Below are positions 14,839-24,130 of a DNA stretch of 64,000 bases, piece by piece. Source of the stretch: Winogradskyella sp. (GTDB lineage Bacteria; Bacteroidota; Bacteroidia; Flavobacteriales; Flavobacteriaceae); NCBI RefSeq assembly GCF_028282165.1, contig NZ_JANQIM010000003.1, positions 1-64,000 of the forward strand. Reading direction: 5' to 3'. Below the pieces are notes generated by a model that worked only from the letters and a program-made list of their open reading frames with translations, was not told where the DNA came from and ran no database searches. The number at the start of each line of letters is the position of its first letter. Position 1 is the stretch's first letter. Position numbers and translations under genes: made by a program.

Positions 14839-16338
14839 TCGATTTCTCCAGAAGAATGGTGTTAACAAAATTAAAACCGTAAAAAGCTCAAGCCTACCCA
14901 ATAACATCATAAATGATGCCCACCATTTCCCTAAAGCTGGTAGTGCAGCATAGTTATTTACAGGCCCAAAATCTCCTAATGCTGGCCCAACGTTTCCTAA
15001 ACTTGAGGCCGAAAGACCTATCGCGGAAGTAAAATCGATCTGAAACATAGAGAATACTAGTGCTCCTATAATAAAGGATAACATATAGAGTATAAAAAAG
15101 CCTAAGACATTAAACACAATATCCTTAGAAACCGATTTGGTATTATATCTAACGGGTAAAATGGCATTGGGATGCAAGGATCTCTTAAACTCTAGAAAAC
15201 CATTTTTGATGAGAATAAGATGCCTTACCACTTTTACACCACCAGATGTACTCCCTGCAGAACCACCTAAGAACATGAGCCCAAAAAAGAAAACCGTTAA
15301 AAATGGTGTCCACATGGTATAATCTGCCGTAACAAAACCTGTGGTAGTAACTATAGCCAATACTTGGAACAAGCCATGTCTAACAGCACTTTCCCCTTCG
15401 CCTAAAACCATTGGGTGAGTCACAGAAGATTGCGATACATCTGCCCTAAAGTATATTAAAAGTGCGGCAACAATAGTAAATGCAGTAATAAACTTAAAAT
15501 AAAGCTTAAACTCATCATCCTTTACAATCTTAGTAACATTACCTTTAAACAAATAATAACTTAGTACAAAATTGGTCCCTGCCAAAAACATAAAGAACAT
15601 AATGATATACTGAACTGCCGGGTTGTCATTCCAATATGCGATGCTAGCATTCTTGGTTGAAAAACCCCCTGTCGATAAAGTGCTTAAAGCATGATTTATG
15701 GCATCAAAAAAAGACATGCCTGCTACTTGTAGCAAAATGGTCTCTGCTATAGTATAACCAAAATAAATAAGCCATAAACGCTTTGCCGTATCGGTAATTC
15801 TTGGATGTAATTTATCGCCTCCTGGACCTGGAGCCTCTGCCGCAAACAACTGCATACCACCTACTCCTAGTAATGGAAGAATTGCTATGGCCAAGACTAT
15901 AATTCCCATTCCACCAATCCAATGTGTCATACTCCTCCAAAACAAAACGCCTTCTGGGAGTATTTCTATATCATTAAGAATACTAGCTCCTGTAGTAGTA
16001 TATCCAGACATCGTCTCAAAAAATGCCTCGGTAAACGATGGTATCGTTTCGGTAGCTAAATATGGAAGGGTTCCCGTGAGTGACATAACAATCCAGCCAA
16101 AAGCTACAACAATATAGCCTTCTCGCTTGTTCATTTCCTTACGATGCTTTTTAGTGCCATACATCGCCACTGCTCCCATAAGCAATGTTGCCATACTTGC
16201 CAAAAACAAATTAAAGGTGACTCCATCCTTATAGATCAAACTAATTAAAGTTGCAAGTAGCATAAAGCCTCCGTTGAATAGCAACAGTAATCCAAAAAAA
16301 TGGAAAATGATCTTATAATTGAGATGTATTCGGGACAT
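14836..16338 (-). CDS. trkH: TrkH-family potassium uptake membrane protein
   Basis: This 500-residue multi-helix membrane protein is the ion-conducting subunit of Trk/Ktr potassium uptake. The four pore-loop filter segments are visible: SGYTTTGAS near residue 110, LSTLSTGGFSTK near 220, IVTTTGFVTADY near 335 and ASSLGNVGPALG near 445. Each has the conserved Gly of the filter. It lies 8 bases downstream of trkA, its cytosolic regulatory partner, in the same operon. Length is normal for TrkH. Confidence 0.93.
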   Translation of the reverse strand: MSRIHLNYKIIFHFFGLLLLFNGGFMLLATLISLIYKDGVTFNLFLASMATLLMGAVAMYGTKKHRKEMNKREGYIVVAFGWIVMSLTGTLPYLATETIPSFTEAFFETMSGYTTTGASILNDIEILPEGVLFWRSMTHWIGGMGIIVLAIAILPLLGVGGMQLFAAEAPGPGGDKLHPRITDTAKRLWLIYFGYTIAETILLQVAGMSFFDAINHALSTLSTGGFSTKNASIAYWNDNPAVQYIIMFFMFLAGTNFVLSYYLFKGNVTKIVKDDEFKLYFKFITAFTIVAALLIYFRADVSQSSVTHPMVLGEGESAVRHGLFQVLAIVTTTGFVTADYTMWTPFLTVFFFGLMFLGGSAGSTSGGVKVVRHLILIKNGFLEFKRSLHPNAILPVRYNTKSVSKDIVFNVLGFFILYMLSFIIGALVFSMFQIDFTSAIGLSASSLGNVGPALGDFGPVNNYAALPALGKWWASFMMLLGRLELFTVLILLTPFFWRNR

Positions 16339-16346
16339 AATAGCAA

Positions 16347-17696
16347 TTATGAGAAAAAGGCTTCTACTTCAGAAATTGAACGTGGCAAACAGCATACCAC
16401 CACGCGGTCACCAGCTTCTATCTTAAAACTACCTAAAGGTATTAAACCCTTTCCGTTTCTTATAACACCACCAAAAATTGCCGACCTAGGAAAGTCTAGA
16501 TCCTTTATAGTCTTGTTTGTAATTTTAGAATTGGGTTTTACAACAAATTCTAAAAGTTCGGCATTCATATTTGTAAGCTTGGTCATAGCTACAACTTCTC
16601 CTTTTCTAATGTATCTAAATATGTTATTCGCCGCCAAAAGTTTCTTGTTAATGAGAGTGTCTATGCCTATAGATTGCGACAACTGGTAGTAATCCATATT
16701 CTCAACCAAAGCTATAGTTTTTCTAACGCCTTTAGATTTGGCCAATAAGCACGACATAATATTGGTTTCAGAATTTCCAGTAACAGATATAAAGGCATCC
16801 ATATCAGCAATATTTTCTTCCTCCAAAATCTCAACATTTCTACCATCACCACATATAACTAAAGCATTTGGTAATCTATCTGCAAGATCCTCGGCCATAG
16901 ACTGCCTACTCTCGACCAGCTTTACGTTAAATTTACTTTTGCACAAATCCCTAGCGGTTTTAAATCCTATTTTACTACCACCAAGAATCATTACATTTTT
17001 TATCTGGCTTTTTACTTTGCCAGATAAATCAAACAATTCTGCATCACCCCCCTTTGAGGTCATAAACACCACTTTATCGCCTTCCTTAAACTGTGTATCT
17101 CCCCTTGGAATTATAGTATATTGGGTTGCATAGCGCTGAATAGCTATTGGGATAAAATGAAGTTCTGAGTAGATCTCGGCAGCTTCGCTTACTGTTTTAC
17201 CTACAAAGGTAGCCGTTCGGGACAAGCGCAAACCCAACATCGTTAAGGCGCCACCTTCAAACTCATAGGTGTCGTTAAATCCATATTGGTTGAGTAGTAA
17301 TTCTATTTCCGAAGCGGCTAAAGACTCTGGCGATATAAGTTCATCAATACCAAATTGAGAAAATCCAATGGTTTCCTTTTCGTCAATAAATTCTGTATTA
17401 GAAATTCTTGCAATAGTACGTTGGGCACCTAATTGCTTGGCAAGTACACAGGCCGTAATATTAGTAGTTTCGGATGACGTAACCGCTATAAAGAGTGCTG
17501 CAGATTCTATTCGGGCGTCTCTAAGGATTGAAATTGAGGTAGCATCACCTTTTATGGTCTTTATATCTAAGTGCTCCCCCGCATAAGAAAGGCTATCTTT
17601 TTTTGTATCTATTAGGGTAATTTCTTGCGACTCGTAGGATAACAGTTTTGCTAAATGAAACCCTACCTCTCCTGCTCCTGCGATAATTATTTTCAT
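16347..17696 (-). CDS. trkA: Trk system potassium transporter TrkA, double RCK protein
   Basis: The track ORF begins at 17786, but the family start is the ATG at 17696 (MKIIIAGAGEVG), giving 449 residues. It contains two Rossmann NAD-binding RCK domains (GAGEVG at the N terminus and LGGSKIG near residue 236), each followed by a TrkA-C domain. This is the usual tandem arrangement. It gates TrkH in response to nucleotides. The gene order trkA-trkH and the 8-base gap indicate one operon, expressed from a promoter just upstream and divergent from menG. Confidence 0.93.
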   Translation of the reverse strand: MKIIIAGAGEVGFHLAKLLSYESQEITLIDTKKDSLSYAGEHLDIKTIKGDATSISILRDARIESAALFIAVTSSETTNITACVLAKQLGAQRTIARISNTEFIDEKETIGFSQFGIDELISPESLAASEIELLLNQYGFNDTYEFEGGALTMLGLRLSRTATFVGKTVSEAAEIYSELHFIPIAIQRYATQYTIIPRGDTQFKEGDKVVFMTSKGGDAELFDLSGKVKSQIKNVMILGGSKIGFKTARDLCKSKFNVKLVESRQSMAEDLADRLPNALVICGDGRNVEILEEENIADMDAFISVTGNSETNIMSCLLAKSKGVRKTIALVENMDYYQLSQSIGIDTLINKKLLAANNIFRYIRKGEVVAMTKLTNMNAELLEFVVKPNSKITNKTIKDLDFPRSAIFGGVIRNGKGLIPLGSFKIEAGDRVVVCCLPRSISEVEAFFS

Positions 17697-17720
17697 CGTG
17701 AGTTGTTCATAATAAACATG

Positions 17721-17728
17721 CAAATATA
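17721..17728 (-). promoter_or_regulatory. -7 box of the trkA-trkH promoter
   Basis: CAAATATA reads TATATTTG on the minus strand, matching TAnnTTTG, 25 bases before the chosen trkA start. That would leave a leader of about 15-20 bases. The -33 region is not convincing. Confidence 0.5.
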
Positions 17729-17870
17729 GTAAGAAGTTCCTAGTTGGGAAGCGACCAGAGTGTTTAATGTTAGTAATAGATGCCAAAGGTTTAGGATTTT
17801 TACTAAGTATTTAAGATAAACTTTCATATACTTTAAACATCTGTGGCTTCATGTACTTATATGTTATCCT

Positions 17871-17878
17871 TATATTTG
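17871..17878 (+). promoter_or_regulatory. -7 box of the menG-porT promoter
   Basis: TATATTTG fits the Bacteroidota -7 consensus and lies 14 bases before the ATG, implying a very short leader. No strong TTG lies at the expected upstream distance. Confidence 0.45.
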
Positions 17879-17891
17879 CCAAAAATTTTTA

Positions 17892-18623
17892 ATGGCTGAA
17901 AAAGTAAAACCATACAAGAATAGTGAGGCGTCCAAGAAAGATCAGGTGACGGAGATGTTTGATACCATTTCTAATGAATATGATGGCCTTAACCGTGTTA
18001 TTTCTTTAGGCATTGATGTAAAATGGCGACAAAAAGTTGTTAAAATAGTTTCTGAAAAAAAGCCCGAAAATATTTTAGATATAGCTACAGGGACTGGTGA
18101 TTTGGCCATAAATCTTGCATCGACCAATGCTAAGGAAATTATTGGTTTGGATATTAGTAATGGTATGCTAGAGGTTGGAAGAAAAAAAGTGACTTCAAAA
18201 AAACTAGATAACACCATTTCAATGGTTATCGGTGATTCTGAAGACTTACCATTTGAAAAAAATACCTTTGATGCTATTACAGTAGCTTTTGGAGTACGAA
18301 ACTTTGAAAACTTAGAAAAAGGTCTGACTGAAATATTAAGGGTTTTAAAACCCGACGGTATTTTTGTGATATTGGAAACCTCTGTACCGACAAATCCAAT
18401 TTATAGGTTCGGATATAATTTGTATTCGAAATTTGTTTTGCCAACTATAGGAAAACTATTTTCTAAAGATAAGATCGCTTATAGTTATCTTAGTGAATCA
18501 GCTTCAGTATTTCCTTATGGTGAGACACTAAACAATATTTTGAGAAAAATTGGGTTTATTAAAGTCAAAGATAGGCCACAAACCATGGGTGTGGCTACTA
18601 TATATACAGCATCTAAAGCTTAA
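17892..18623 (+). CDS. ubiE: Demethylmenaquinone methyltransferase (UbiE/MenG)
   Basis: This 243-residue class I methyltransferase has the UbiE/COQ5 signatures: [21 protein letters not shown] at residues 22-42, the SAM site [10 protein letters not shown] near 64, and [13 protein letters not shown] near 136. It uses S-adenosylmethionine to methylate demethylmenaquinone, the last step of menaquinone synthesis. Menaquinone is the usual quinone of this phylum, so the menG role is more likely than ubiquinone synthesis. It is followed after 2 bases by a porT-like gene, an order I recall from other flavobacteria. Confidence 0.95.
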   Translation: MAEKVKPYKNSEASKKDQVTEMFDTISNEYDGLNRVISLGIDVKWRQKVVKIVSEKKPENILDIATGTGDLAINLASTNAKEIIGLDISNGMLEVGRKKVTSKKLDNTISMVIGDSEDLPFEKNTFDAITVAFGVRNFENLEKGLTEILRVLKPDGIFVILETSVPTNPIYRFGYNLYSKFVLPTIGKLFSKDKIAYSYLSESASVFPYGETLNNILRKIGFIKVKDRPQTMGVATIYTASKA

Positions 18624-18625
18624 TT

Positions 18626-19342
18626 ATGAAGAAAATCATAGTTTTAATAGCATTTTCGTTGGTATTTCAAAGTGTATCAGCCCAACTGTTTACCAAAGAA
18701 AAAGTAGCCAATAATATTGATAATCTCGACAAAAAGTTTTTGTCATGGGGCTATTTTCTAGGCTTCAATCAATACGATTTCAAGTTTAATTATAACGAGG
18801 ATTTAAAAGACATATTAGTAGACAAAACCTTTGGCTTTCATTTAGGCCTTATTGGTGATATGCGTATCAATAATTACATGAACCTAAGGTTAGAGCCAGG
18901 TGTCTTTTTCACCACAAGAAACTTGATGTACGACGAAAGTTATTTTGCGGGTCAAGATTTTAGTGCTTCTGACTTATTGAGGGAAGTAAGATCTACATAC
19001 ATTCATGTTCCATTATTGTTAAAGATTTCCACCAAGCGTATCAATAATTTTAAGCCATTTATTATTGGTGGATTCTCTACAGCTTTGAATCTATCGAGTA
19101 ATGAGGACAACCCAGATGATAATAGCGGAGGAGAGTTTAGAATGAAAAGAAATACCTATTTCTACGAAATAGGTTTCGGTATAGACCTTTATCTACTCTA
19201 TTTTAAGTTTACTCCTTCGATTCGTGCTATTTTTTCCATGAATAATGAAATTGTATTAGACGAAGACCCAAATAGTCCATGGACAGGTAATGTTGCAAGT
19301 ATGCAAACCAGAGGCATCTTCATCAACTTCACGTTTCAATAG
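18626..19342 (+). CDS. porT: PorT-like outer-membrane beta-barrel protein
   Basis: It has 238 residues with a signal peptide (MKKIIVLIAFSLVFQSVSAQ) and eight or so amphipathic strands ending in the aromatic ITFQ-like TRGIFINFTFQ, as in an outer-membrane barrel. Length, gene position behind menG and the FLSWGYFLGFNQYDF start fit the PorT/SprT proteins needed for type IX secretion. Two probable T9SS cargo proteins lie at the far end of the window. The family call is good, but the T9SS role rests on known homologs. Its last 14 bases overlap the convergent methyltransferase gene. Confidence 0.8.
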   Translation: MKKIIVLIAFSLVFQSVSAQLFTKEKVANNIDNLDKKFLSWGYFLGFNQYDFKFNYNEDLKDILVDKTFGFHLGLIGDMRINNYMNLRLEPGVFFTTRNLMYDESYFAGQDFSASDLLREVRSTYIHVPLLLKISTKRINNFKPFIIGGFSTALNLSSNEDNPDDNSGGEFRMKRNTYFYEIGFGIDLYLLYFKFTPSIRAIFSMNNEIVLDEDPNSPWTGNVASMQTRGIFINFTFQ

Positions 19343-20060
19343 ACCGTCTACTAAACTCACTTAGAACAATCGCTGTGGCAGTTGCTACATTGAGGCTTTC
19401 GGTTTTTTTATGGGCTCCGAATTGTGGAATAGTTAATCGCTCATTAACATTTTGGGTGATAGACTCTGAGATACCATTCGCTTCATTTCCTAGTATAACC
19501 ATACCTGAATCTGGTAGTTGAGCCGTATAGATGTTTTCACCATTCATATAGGTTCCAAATACAAGCCCTTTATAATCCAAAACAAAACGTTCTAAGTCTA
19601 AATACACTACGTTGACCCGAGTTATTGAACCCATGGTAGCCTGAACAACTTTAGGGTTAAAACAGTCTACTGTATTACTACTACACACCAAATCCTTAAT
19701 ACCGTACCAATCGCAAAGCCTAATGATAGTACCTAAATTCCCCGGATCCCTAATCGCATCTAATGCCACAATCAATCTATCGATGTCTATGTCCTTGGGC
19801 TTTGGTATATAAAAAATTGCTAAAGCTGTATTTGGATTCATAAAAGCTGAAATCTTTTTGAGCTCAACTTCCGAAATTTCAACCTCAAGGTCTTTGTCAA
19901 TATTAAAAATAGATTTTGTGGTATATAATGTATGAAGCCTAACATCCGAATTTAGAAATTCGTTAATCCCTTTTACACCTTCAACAATGAACAGGCCTAA
20001 TTGTTGTCTGTATTTTTTTTGGGCTAAACTTTTAATTAACTTTATTTGATTCTTTGATAA
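19329..20060 (-). CDS. SpoU/TrmH-family RNA 2'-O-methyltransferase
   Basis: The track ORF starts at 20138; the family-like start is the ATG at 20060 (MLSKNQIKLIKSLAQKKYR), giving 243 residues. An N-terminal substrate-binding region (FIVEGVKGINEFL) is followed by the SPOUT domain with motif 1 DAIRDPGNLGTIIR, motif 2 VILGNEANGIS and motif 3 TESLNVATATAI. These proteins methylate ribose 2'-OH in rRNA or tRNA. The exact target nucleotide cannot be told; RlmB-like is the usual label. It is convergent with porT and overlaps it by 14 bases. Confidence 0.9.
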   Translation of the reverse strand, partial: LSKNQIKLIKSLAQKKYRQQLGLFIVEGVKGINEFLNSDVRLHTLYTTKSIFNIDKDLEVEISEVELKKISAFMNPNTALAIFYIPKPKDIDIDRLIVALDAIRDPGNLGTIIRLCDWYGIKDLVCSSNTVDCFNPKVVQATMGSITRVNVVYLDLERFVLDYKGLVFGTYMNGENIYTAQLPDSGMVILGNEANGISESITQNVNERLTIPQFGAHKKTESLNVATATAIVLSEFSRRSIET

Positions 20061-20165
20061 CATTAAAATGTCTTTACTTTTGTTAGCGTTATTACAAAGT
20101 AAACCTTTTTGGACTAATTTTTGTTTTAAGCAATCCATATCAAAAAAAACGTAGATCTTTTAAGT

Positions 20166-22751
20166 TTGAAAGTTCACTTCACAATACTATTTAAAAATCG
20201 TAAGATCATATACAAGACTTGCTTATTGATTTTTGTTGTGATCTTAAGCTCCTGTGATGTGGTAAAAAGAGTTAAAGCCAACGAACATTTAATAACTAAA
20301 AATACCATAATAGTTGACGACAAGGTTAACAAGGAAGAGCGCGTAAATAACTTGGTTGTTCAAAAAACCAATCTAGGTATGGAAGGCTTGTTCGGATTTC
20401 CCCTTCGACTTCATGTATATAATTTAGCTAGACCAAATATAGACTCAATTCTAAATGCCAATATTTTAAGTGATAGCCTTAAGGTAAAGCGCAAAGAGAG
20501 ATTGCTTTCCAAAAAGCAATTTGATCGGTATATTCAATCCAAACGCAATTTTAATAGTTGGCTAAAACGTACTGGAGAAGCACCTACCCTACTAGATGAA
20601 GACAAAACCATAAAGACTGCCAATAGACTAAGAAAATACTACTATACTAAAGGCTGGTTTGACAACACGGTAGACTATGAAATACAAAAAGACACCAATA
20701 AAAGAGCTGAGGTAACGTATAAAGTAACAAAGAATACACCTTACATATTAGATTCTATAAAACCGATAATAAGCAGTCCTGCTATAGATTCCCTATACTA
20801 TAAGTTTAGTAGAGCCTCACTTTTGAAGAAAGGAGAACAATATGACGAGAAAAATTTCGAGGACGAACGCGAACGCATTAACACCTACCTTCGTAATAAT
20901 GGATTCTATCATTTCGGACAAGATTATATCAGATTTGTTACAGATACCATTGGCACAAATCATAATGTAAATACAGAGCTAATCATTGCTGACCGTGTCA
21001 TTAGAACAGATGATTCTACTTATGCACAACCCTTTAAAGCTTATAAAATTAAAGAGGTTAACATTTTTACAGACGATAATTTTGAGAATCAATTCAAAGC
21101 CATTTCAGACACTACCATTTACAAAGACTATACTCTTTACAGTAAGGATAAACTAAGATTTAGACCAAAAGCTTTAACTGATGCAGTATTTATTAACAAA
21201 GGAGATATCTACAGCGATTTAGCACGCAGCAGAACATCACGTTATCTAAATGATCTACAAATGTTTAGGTATCCAAGAATTGAATATTTAGAAAATAGTA
21301 ATGACACAACGTTAACAGCAAATATCTATTTAGAACCTAAGAAGAAATATGCCCTGAGTTTAGATCTGGATGTGTCACAAAGTAATATTCAAACCATTGG
21401 ATTTTCGGTAACACCAGGTTTAAAAATCAGAAATATTTTTAGAGGTGCTGAAACCCTAGAACTAAGTGGTATCGCTGCCATTGGAGCTTCGGAGGATGGC
21501 AATGATAATGACGAAACCTTCTTTGACATTAATGAGTTTGGTGGAAACTTAAGGTTAACGATTCCACGTCTATTTACGCCTTTTAATACCGATAGTATTA
21601 TACCAAAATATATGTCGCCAAGTACAGCGATAAACCTCTCAATAACTGGCCAACAAAATATTGGTTTAGATAAACAAACCTTATCTGGACTTTTGAGTTA
21701 TAATTGGTCACCATCTAGAACCGTGACCAATATTCTAGAACTATTTAATGTACAGTTTGTAAAAAATCTAAACACCAATAACTATTTTGGAGTCTATTCT
21801 AATTCATTTAACCGTTTAGATGATATTGCGAGAAGCATCGATTATATTGATGAAGACGAAACTCTTAGAGATGACACCCTACTAAACAACAGATTCGCTC
21901 CGGCAGATGAGTTTATTGATGATGTTTTAACCGGAAATACCAGCTTAAGCCCTGGTGATGATGATTTTATTGCCGTAAATAATATTGAAGAACGTAAAGA
22001 ACGATTAACAGAAAACAACCTCATCTTTTCATCTAGTTTTGACTATATAAAAGATAAGCGTGCCAATATTTTTGATAATAGTTTTTCGATTTTTAAGTGG
22101 CGTATTGAGCTTGCAGGAAACCTTTTGTCAAACTTATCCGAAGTATTAGGGTCTCCAAAAAATGAGGATGGTAACTACGAAGTTTTTGGAGTTGTTTTTT
22201 CACAATACTTCAAAACAGAAATTGATTATATAAAATATTTCGATTTAGGGAACAAAAATGTTTTAGCCTTTAGAAGTTATGCTGGCATTGCCATTCCTTA
22301 TGGCAATTCTAACAGTATTCCTTTTGCTGAGAGTTTCTTTGCTGGTGGACCAAATGATAATAGAGCCTGGACCGCATATAACCTAGGTCCTGGAAGTTCT
22401 ACAACTACTAACGAATTTAATGAAGCTAACTTCAAAATTCACTTAAGTGCAGAACAACGCTTCGGTCTTTTTGGTAATTTACGGGGAGCACTTTTTGTAG
22501 ATGTCGGCAATATCTGGAATGTTCTAGACAATGTAGAGGACGACAGAGCAACATTTACGGGTTTTGATTCTTTGGAGGATATTGCTGTGGGATCAGGTTT
22601 TGGGCTTCGATATGACTTCGATTTTTTTGTCCTACGTTTTGATACTGGCTTTAAAACCTACGAACCATCACTACCAGAAGGGAGCCGATGGTTGAAAAAT
22701 TACAATTTCAGAAATGCGGTTTACAACATAGGAATTAACTATCCGTTTTAA
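20166..22751 (+). CDS. tamL: TamL-type lipoprotein of the TamA/BamA (Omp85) family
   Basis: The 861-residue product uses TTG at 20166 as start, because no in-frame ATG precedes the lipoprotein signal (CLLIFVVILSSC). POTRA-like repeats follow in the first 350 residues, for example YYTKGWFDNTVDYEI and LRNNGFYHFGQDYI. The C-terminal half is the 16-strand Omp85 barrel with FFAGGPNDNRAW near residue 725 and a terminal Phe (GINYPF). In Bacteroidota the TamA homolog is often lipidated and called TamL; it works with TamB in envelope assembly. No tamB is seen in the window. Confidence 0.88.
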   Translation: MKVHFTILFKNRKIIYKTCLLIFVVILSSCDVVKRVKANEHLITKNTIIVDDKVNKEERVNNLVVQKTNLGMEGLFGFPLRLHVYNLARPNIDSILNANILSDSLKVKRKERLLSKKQFDRYIQSKRNFNSWLKRTGEAPTLLDEDKTIKTANRLRKYYYTKGWFDNTVDYEIQKDTNKRAEVTYKVTKNTPYILDSIKPIISSPAIDSLYYKFSRASLLKKGEQYDEKNFEDERERINTYLRNNGFYHFGQDYIRFVTDTIGTNHNVNTELIIADRVIRTDDSTYAQPFKAYKIKEVNIFTDDNFENQFKAISDTTIYKDYTLYSKDKLRFRPKALTDAVFINKGDIYSDLARSRTSRYLNDLQMFRYPRIEYLENSNDTTLTANIYLEPKKKYALSLDLDVSQSNIQTIGFSVTPGLKIRNIFRGAETLELSGIAAIGASEDGNDNDETFFDINEFGGNLRLTIPRLFTPFNTDSIIPKYMSPSTAINLSITGQQNIGLDKQTLSGLLSYNWSPSRTVTNILELFNVQFVKNLNTNNYFGVYSNSFNRLDDIARSIDYIDEDETLRDDTLLNNRFAPADEFIDDVLTGNTSLSPGDDDFIAVNNIEERKERLTENNLIFSSSFDYIKDKRANIFDNSFSIFKWRIELAGNLLSNLSEVLGSPKNEDGNYEVFGVVFSQYFKTEIDYIKYFDLGNKNVLAFRSYAGIAIPYGNSNSIPFAESFFAGGPNDNRAWTAYNLGPGSSTTTNEFNEANFKIHLSAEQRFGLFGNLRGALFVDVGNIWNVLDNVEDDRATFTGFDSLEDIAVGSGFGLRYDFDFFVLRFDTGFKTYEPSLPEGSRWLKNYNFRNAVYNIGINYPF

Positions 22752-22840
22752 AAATGATATAGGTTTAAAGGCGATATCGTTTTCGATATTTTATGTGCCA
22801 TTAATCCACAAAAACTGCCCTAAAGATGTTCAAAATTATG

Positions 22841-22848
22841 TATTTTTG
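22841..22848 (+). promoter_or_regulatory. -7 box of the fba promoter
   Basis: TATTTTTG fits TAnnTTTG and lies 25 bases before the ATG of the aldolase gene. The -33 region is weak. Confidence 0.45.
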
Positions 22849-22873
22849 AAATCTAATTTTCAATCATAAAATT

Positions 22874-23941
22874 ATGAGTCACAATATCAAACCTGGCGTT
22901 GCAACAGGTAGAGAAGTTCAGGAAATTTTCAAATTAGCTAAAGAAAAAAGGTTTGCCCTACCAGCGGTTAATGTTATAGGTTCAAACTCTATTAACGGTG
23001 TCTTAGAAACCGCTAAGGCGTTAAACGCACCTGTAATCATTCAGTTTTCTAATGGAGGCGCACAATTTAACGCTGGTAAAGGATTAGGAAATGAAGACCA
23101 AAAAGGTGCTATTACTGGTGCTATAGCTGGTGCAAAACATGTACATGATATGGCTGAAGCTTATGGTGTTCCGGTTATTTTGCACACAGATCACTGTGCA
23201 AAGAAATTATTGCCTTGGATAGATGGTTTATTAGAGGCTAGTGAAAAACATTTTGAAGAAACAGGTAAGCCACTCTACAGTTCCCATATGATTGATCTAT
23301 CTGAGGAACCAATAGAAGAAAATATTGAAATCTGTAAAAACTATTTAGCTCGAATGAGTAAAATGGGAATGACATTAGAGATAGAACTGGGTATTACAGG
23401 TGGTGAGGAAGACGGTGTAGATAATTCTGATGTTGATGCCTCAAAATTATATACTCAACCAGAAGAAGTGGCTTATGCCTATGAAGAATTAAGCAAAGTG
23501 AGTGATCAATTTACTATTGCTGCGGCCTTTGGTAATGTTCATGGTGTTTACAGACCTGGTAATGTAAAATTAACACCAAAGATTTTAAAAAATTCTCAAG
23601 AATACATCACCGAAAAATACAATGTTGGCAACAACCATATTGATTTTGTATTCCATGGTGGCTCTGGTTCTACGGTGGAGGAAATAAGGGAAGCGATTGG
23701 ATATGGTGTGATAAAAATGAACATTGATACCGACATGCAATGGGCATTTTTAAGTGGTGTTAGAGACTATGTACAGGATAAGAGTGACTACCTTCAAACT
23801 CAAATTGGTAATCCAGAAGGTGATGACGCTCCAAATAAAAAGTATTATGACCCTAGGGTTTGGTTAAGAAAAGGAGAGCAAGCTTTTGTAGAAAGACTTA
23901 AAAAAGCTTTTGAAGATCTTAATAATGTAAATACATTATAA
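22874..23941 (+). CDS. fbaA: Class II fructose-bisphosphate aldolase
   Basis: This 355-residue protein has the length and motifs of the class IIa zinc aldolase. VILHTDHCAKK near residue 110 holds a zinc ligand His and catalytic Asp, EIELGITGGEEDG lies near 170, NVHGVYRPGNVK holds another zinc His, and FHGGSGS forms the phosphate site. It cleaves fructose 1,6-bisphosphate to dihydroxyacetone phosphate and glyceraldehyde 3-phosphate in glycolysis and runs in reverse in gluconeogenesis. It stands alone between its own promoter box and a strong terminator. Confidence 0.96.
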   Translation: MSHNIKPGVATGREVQEIFKLAKEKRFALPAVNVIGSNSINGVLETAKALNAPVIIQFSNGGAQFNAGKGLGNEDQKGAITGAIAGAKHVHDMAEAYGVPVILHTDHCAKKLLPWIDGLLEASEKHFEETGKPLYSSHMIDLSEEPIEENIEICKNYLARMSKMGMTLEIELGITGGEEDGVDNSDVDASKLYTQPEEVAYAYEELSKVSDQFTIAAAFGNVHGVYRPGNVKLTPKILKNSQEYITEKYNVGNNHIDFVFHGGSGSTVEEIREAIGYGVIKMNIDTDMQWAFLSGVRDYVQDKSDYLQTQIGNPEGDDAPNKKYYDPRVWLRKGEQAFVERLKKAFEDLNNVNTL

Positions 23942-23960
23942 TATATAACAACCTATTAAT

Positions 23961-24008
23961 AACAAACCTATCGGAGCTAAAAACTAAGTTTCGATAGGTT
24001 TGTGCTTT
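23961..24008 (+). terminator. Terminator of fba
   Basis: ACAAACCTATCG and CGATAGGTTTGT form a perfect 12-base stem with an 18-base loop, followed by GCTTTT. It starts 21 bases after the aldolase stop. Confidence 0.85.
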
Positions 24009-24033
24009 TAACAATTACATATCCTTACTACTT

Positions 24034-24062
24034 TTGAGTTTAATTAATAAGTAGTAATTTTG
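24034..24062 (+). promoter_or_regulatory. Promoter of accD
   Basis: TTG at 24034 and TAATTTTG at 24055 are 18 bases apart, matching the Bacteroidota TTG-N17-23-TAnnTTTG pattern in both boxes. The ATG follows 69 bases later, leaving a leader of about 60 bases. Confidence 0.65.
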
Positions 24063-24130
24063 CTCTAACTAACTAAAACACCAATTATAATTATACATCT
24101 GTAATTATATATCCAAAATCGTATACTAAT

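Noticed and set aside
16300-17586. Several plus-strand ORFs opposite trkA
   Set aside because: They oppose a gene with clear family motifs along its entire length, so they are shadow frames.
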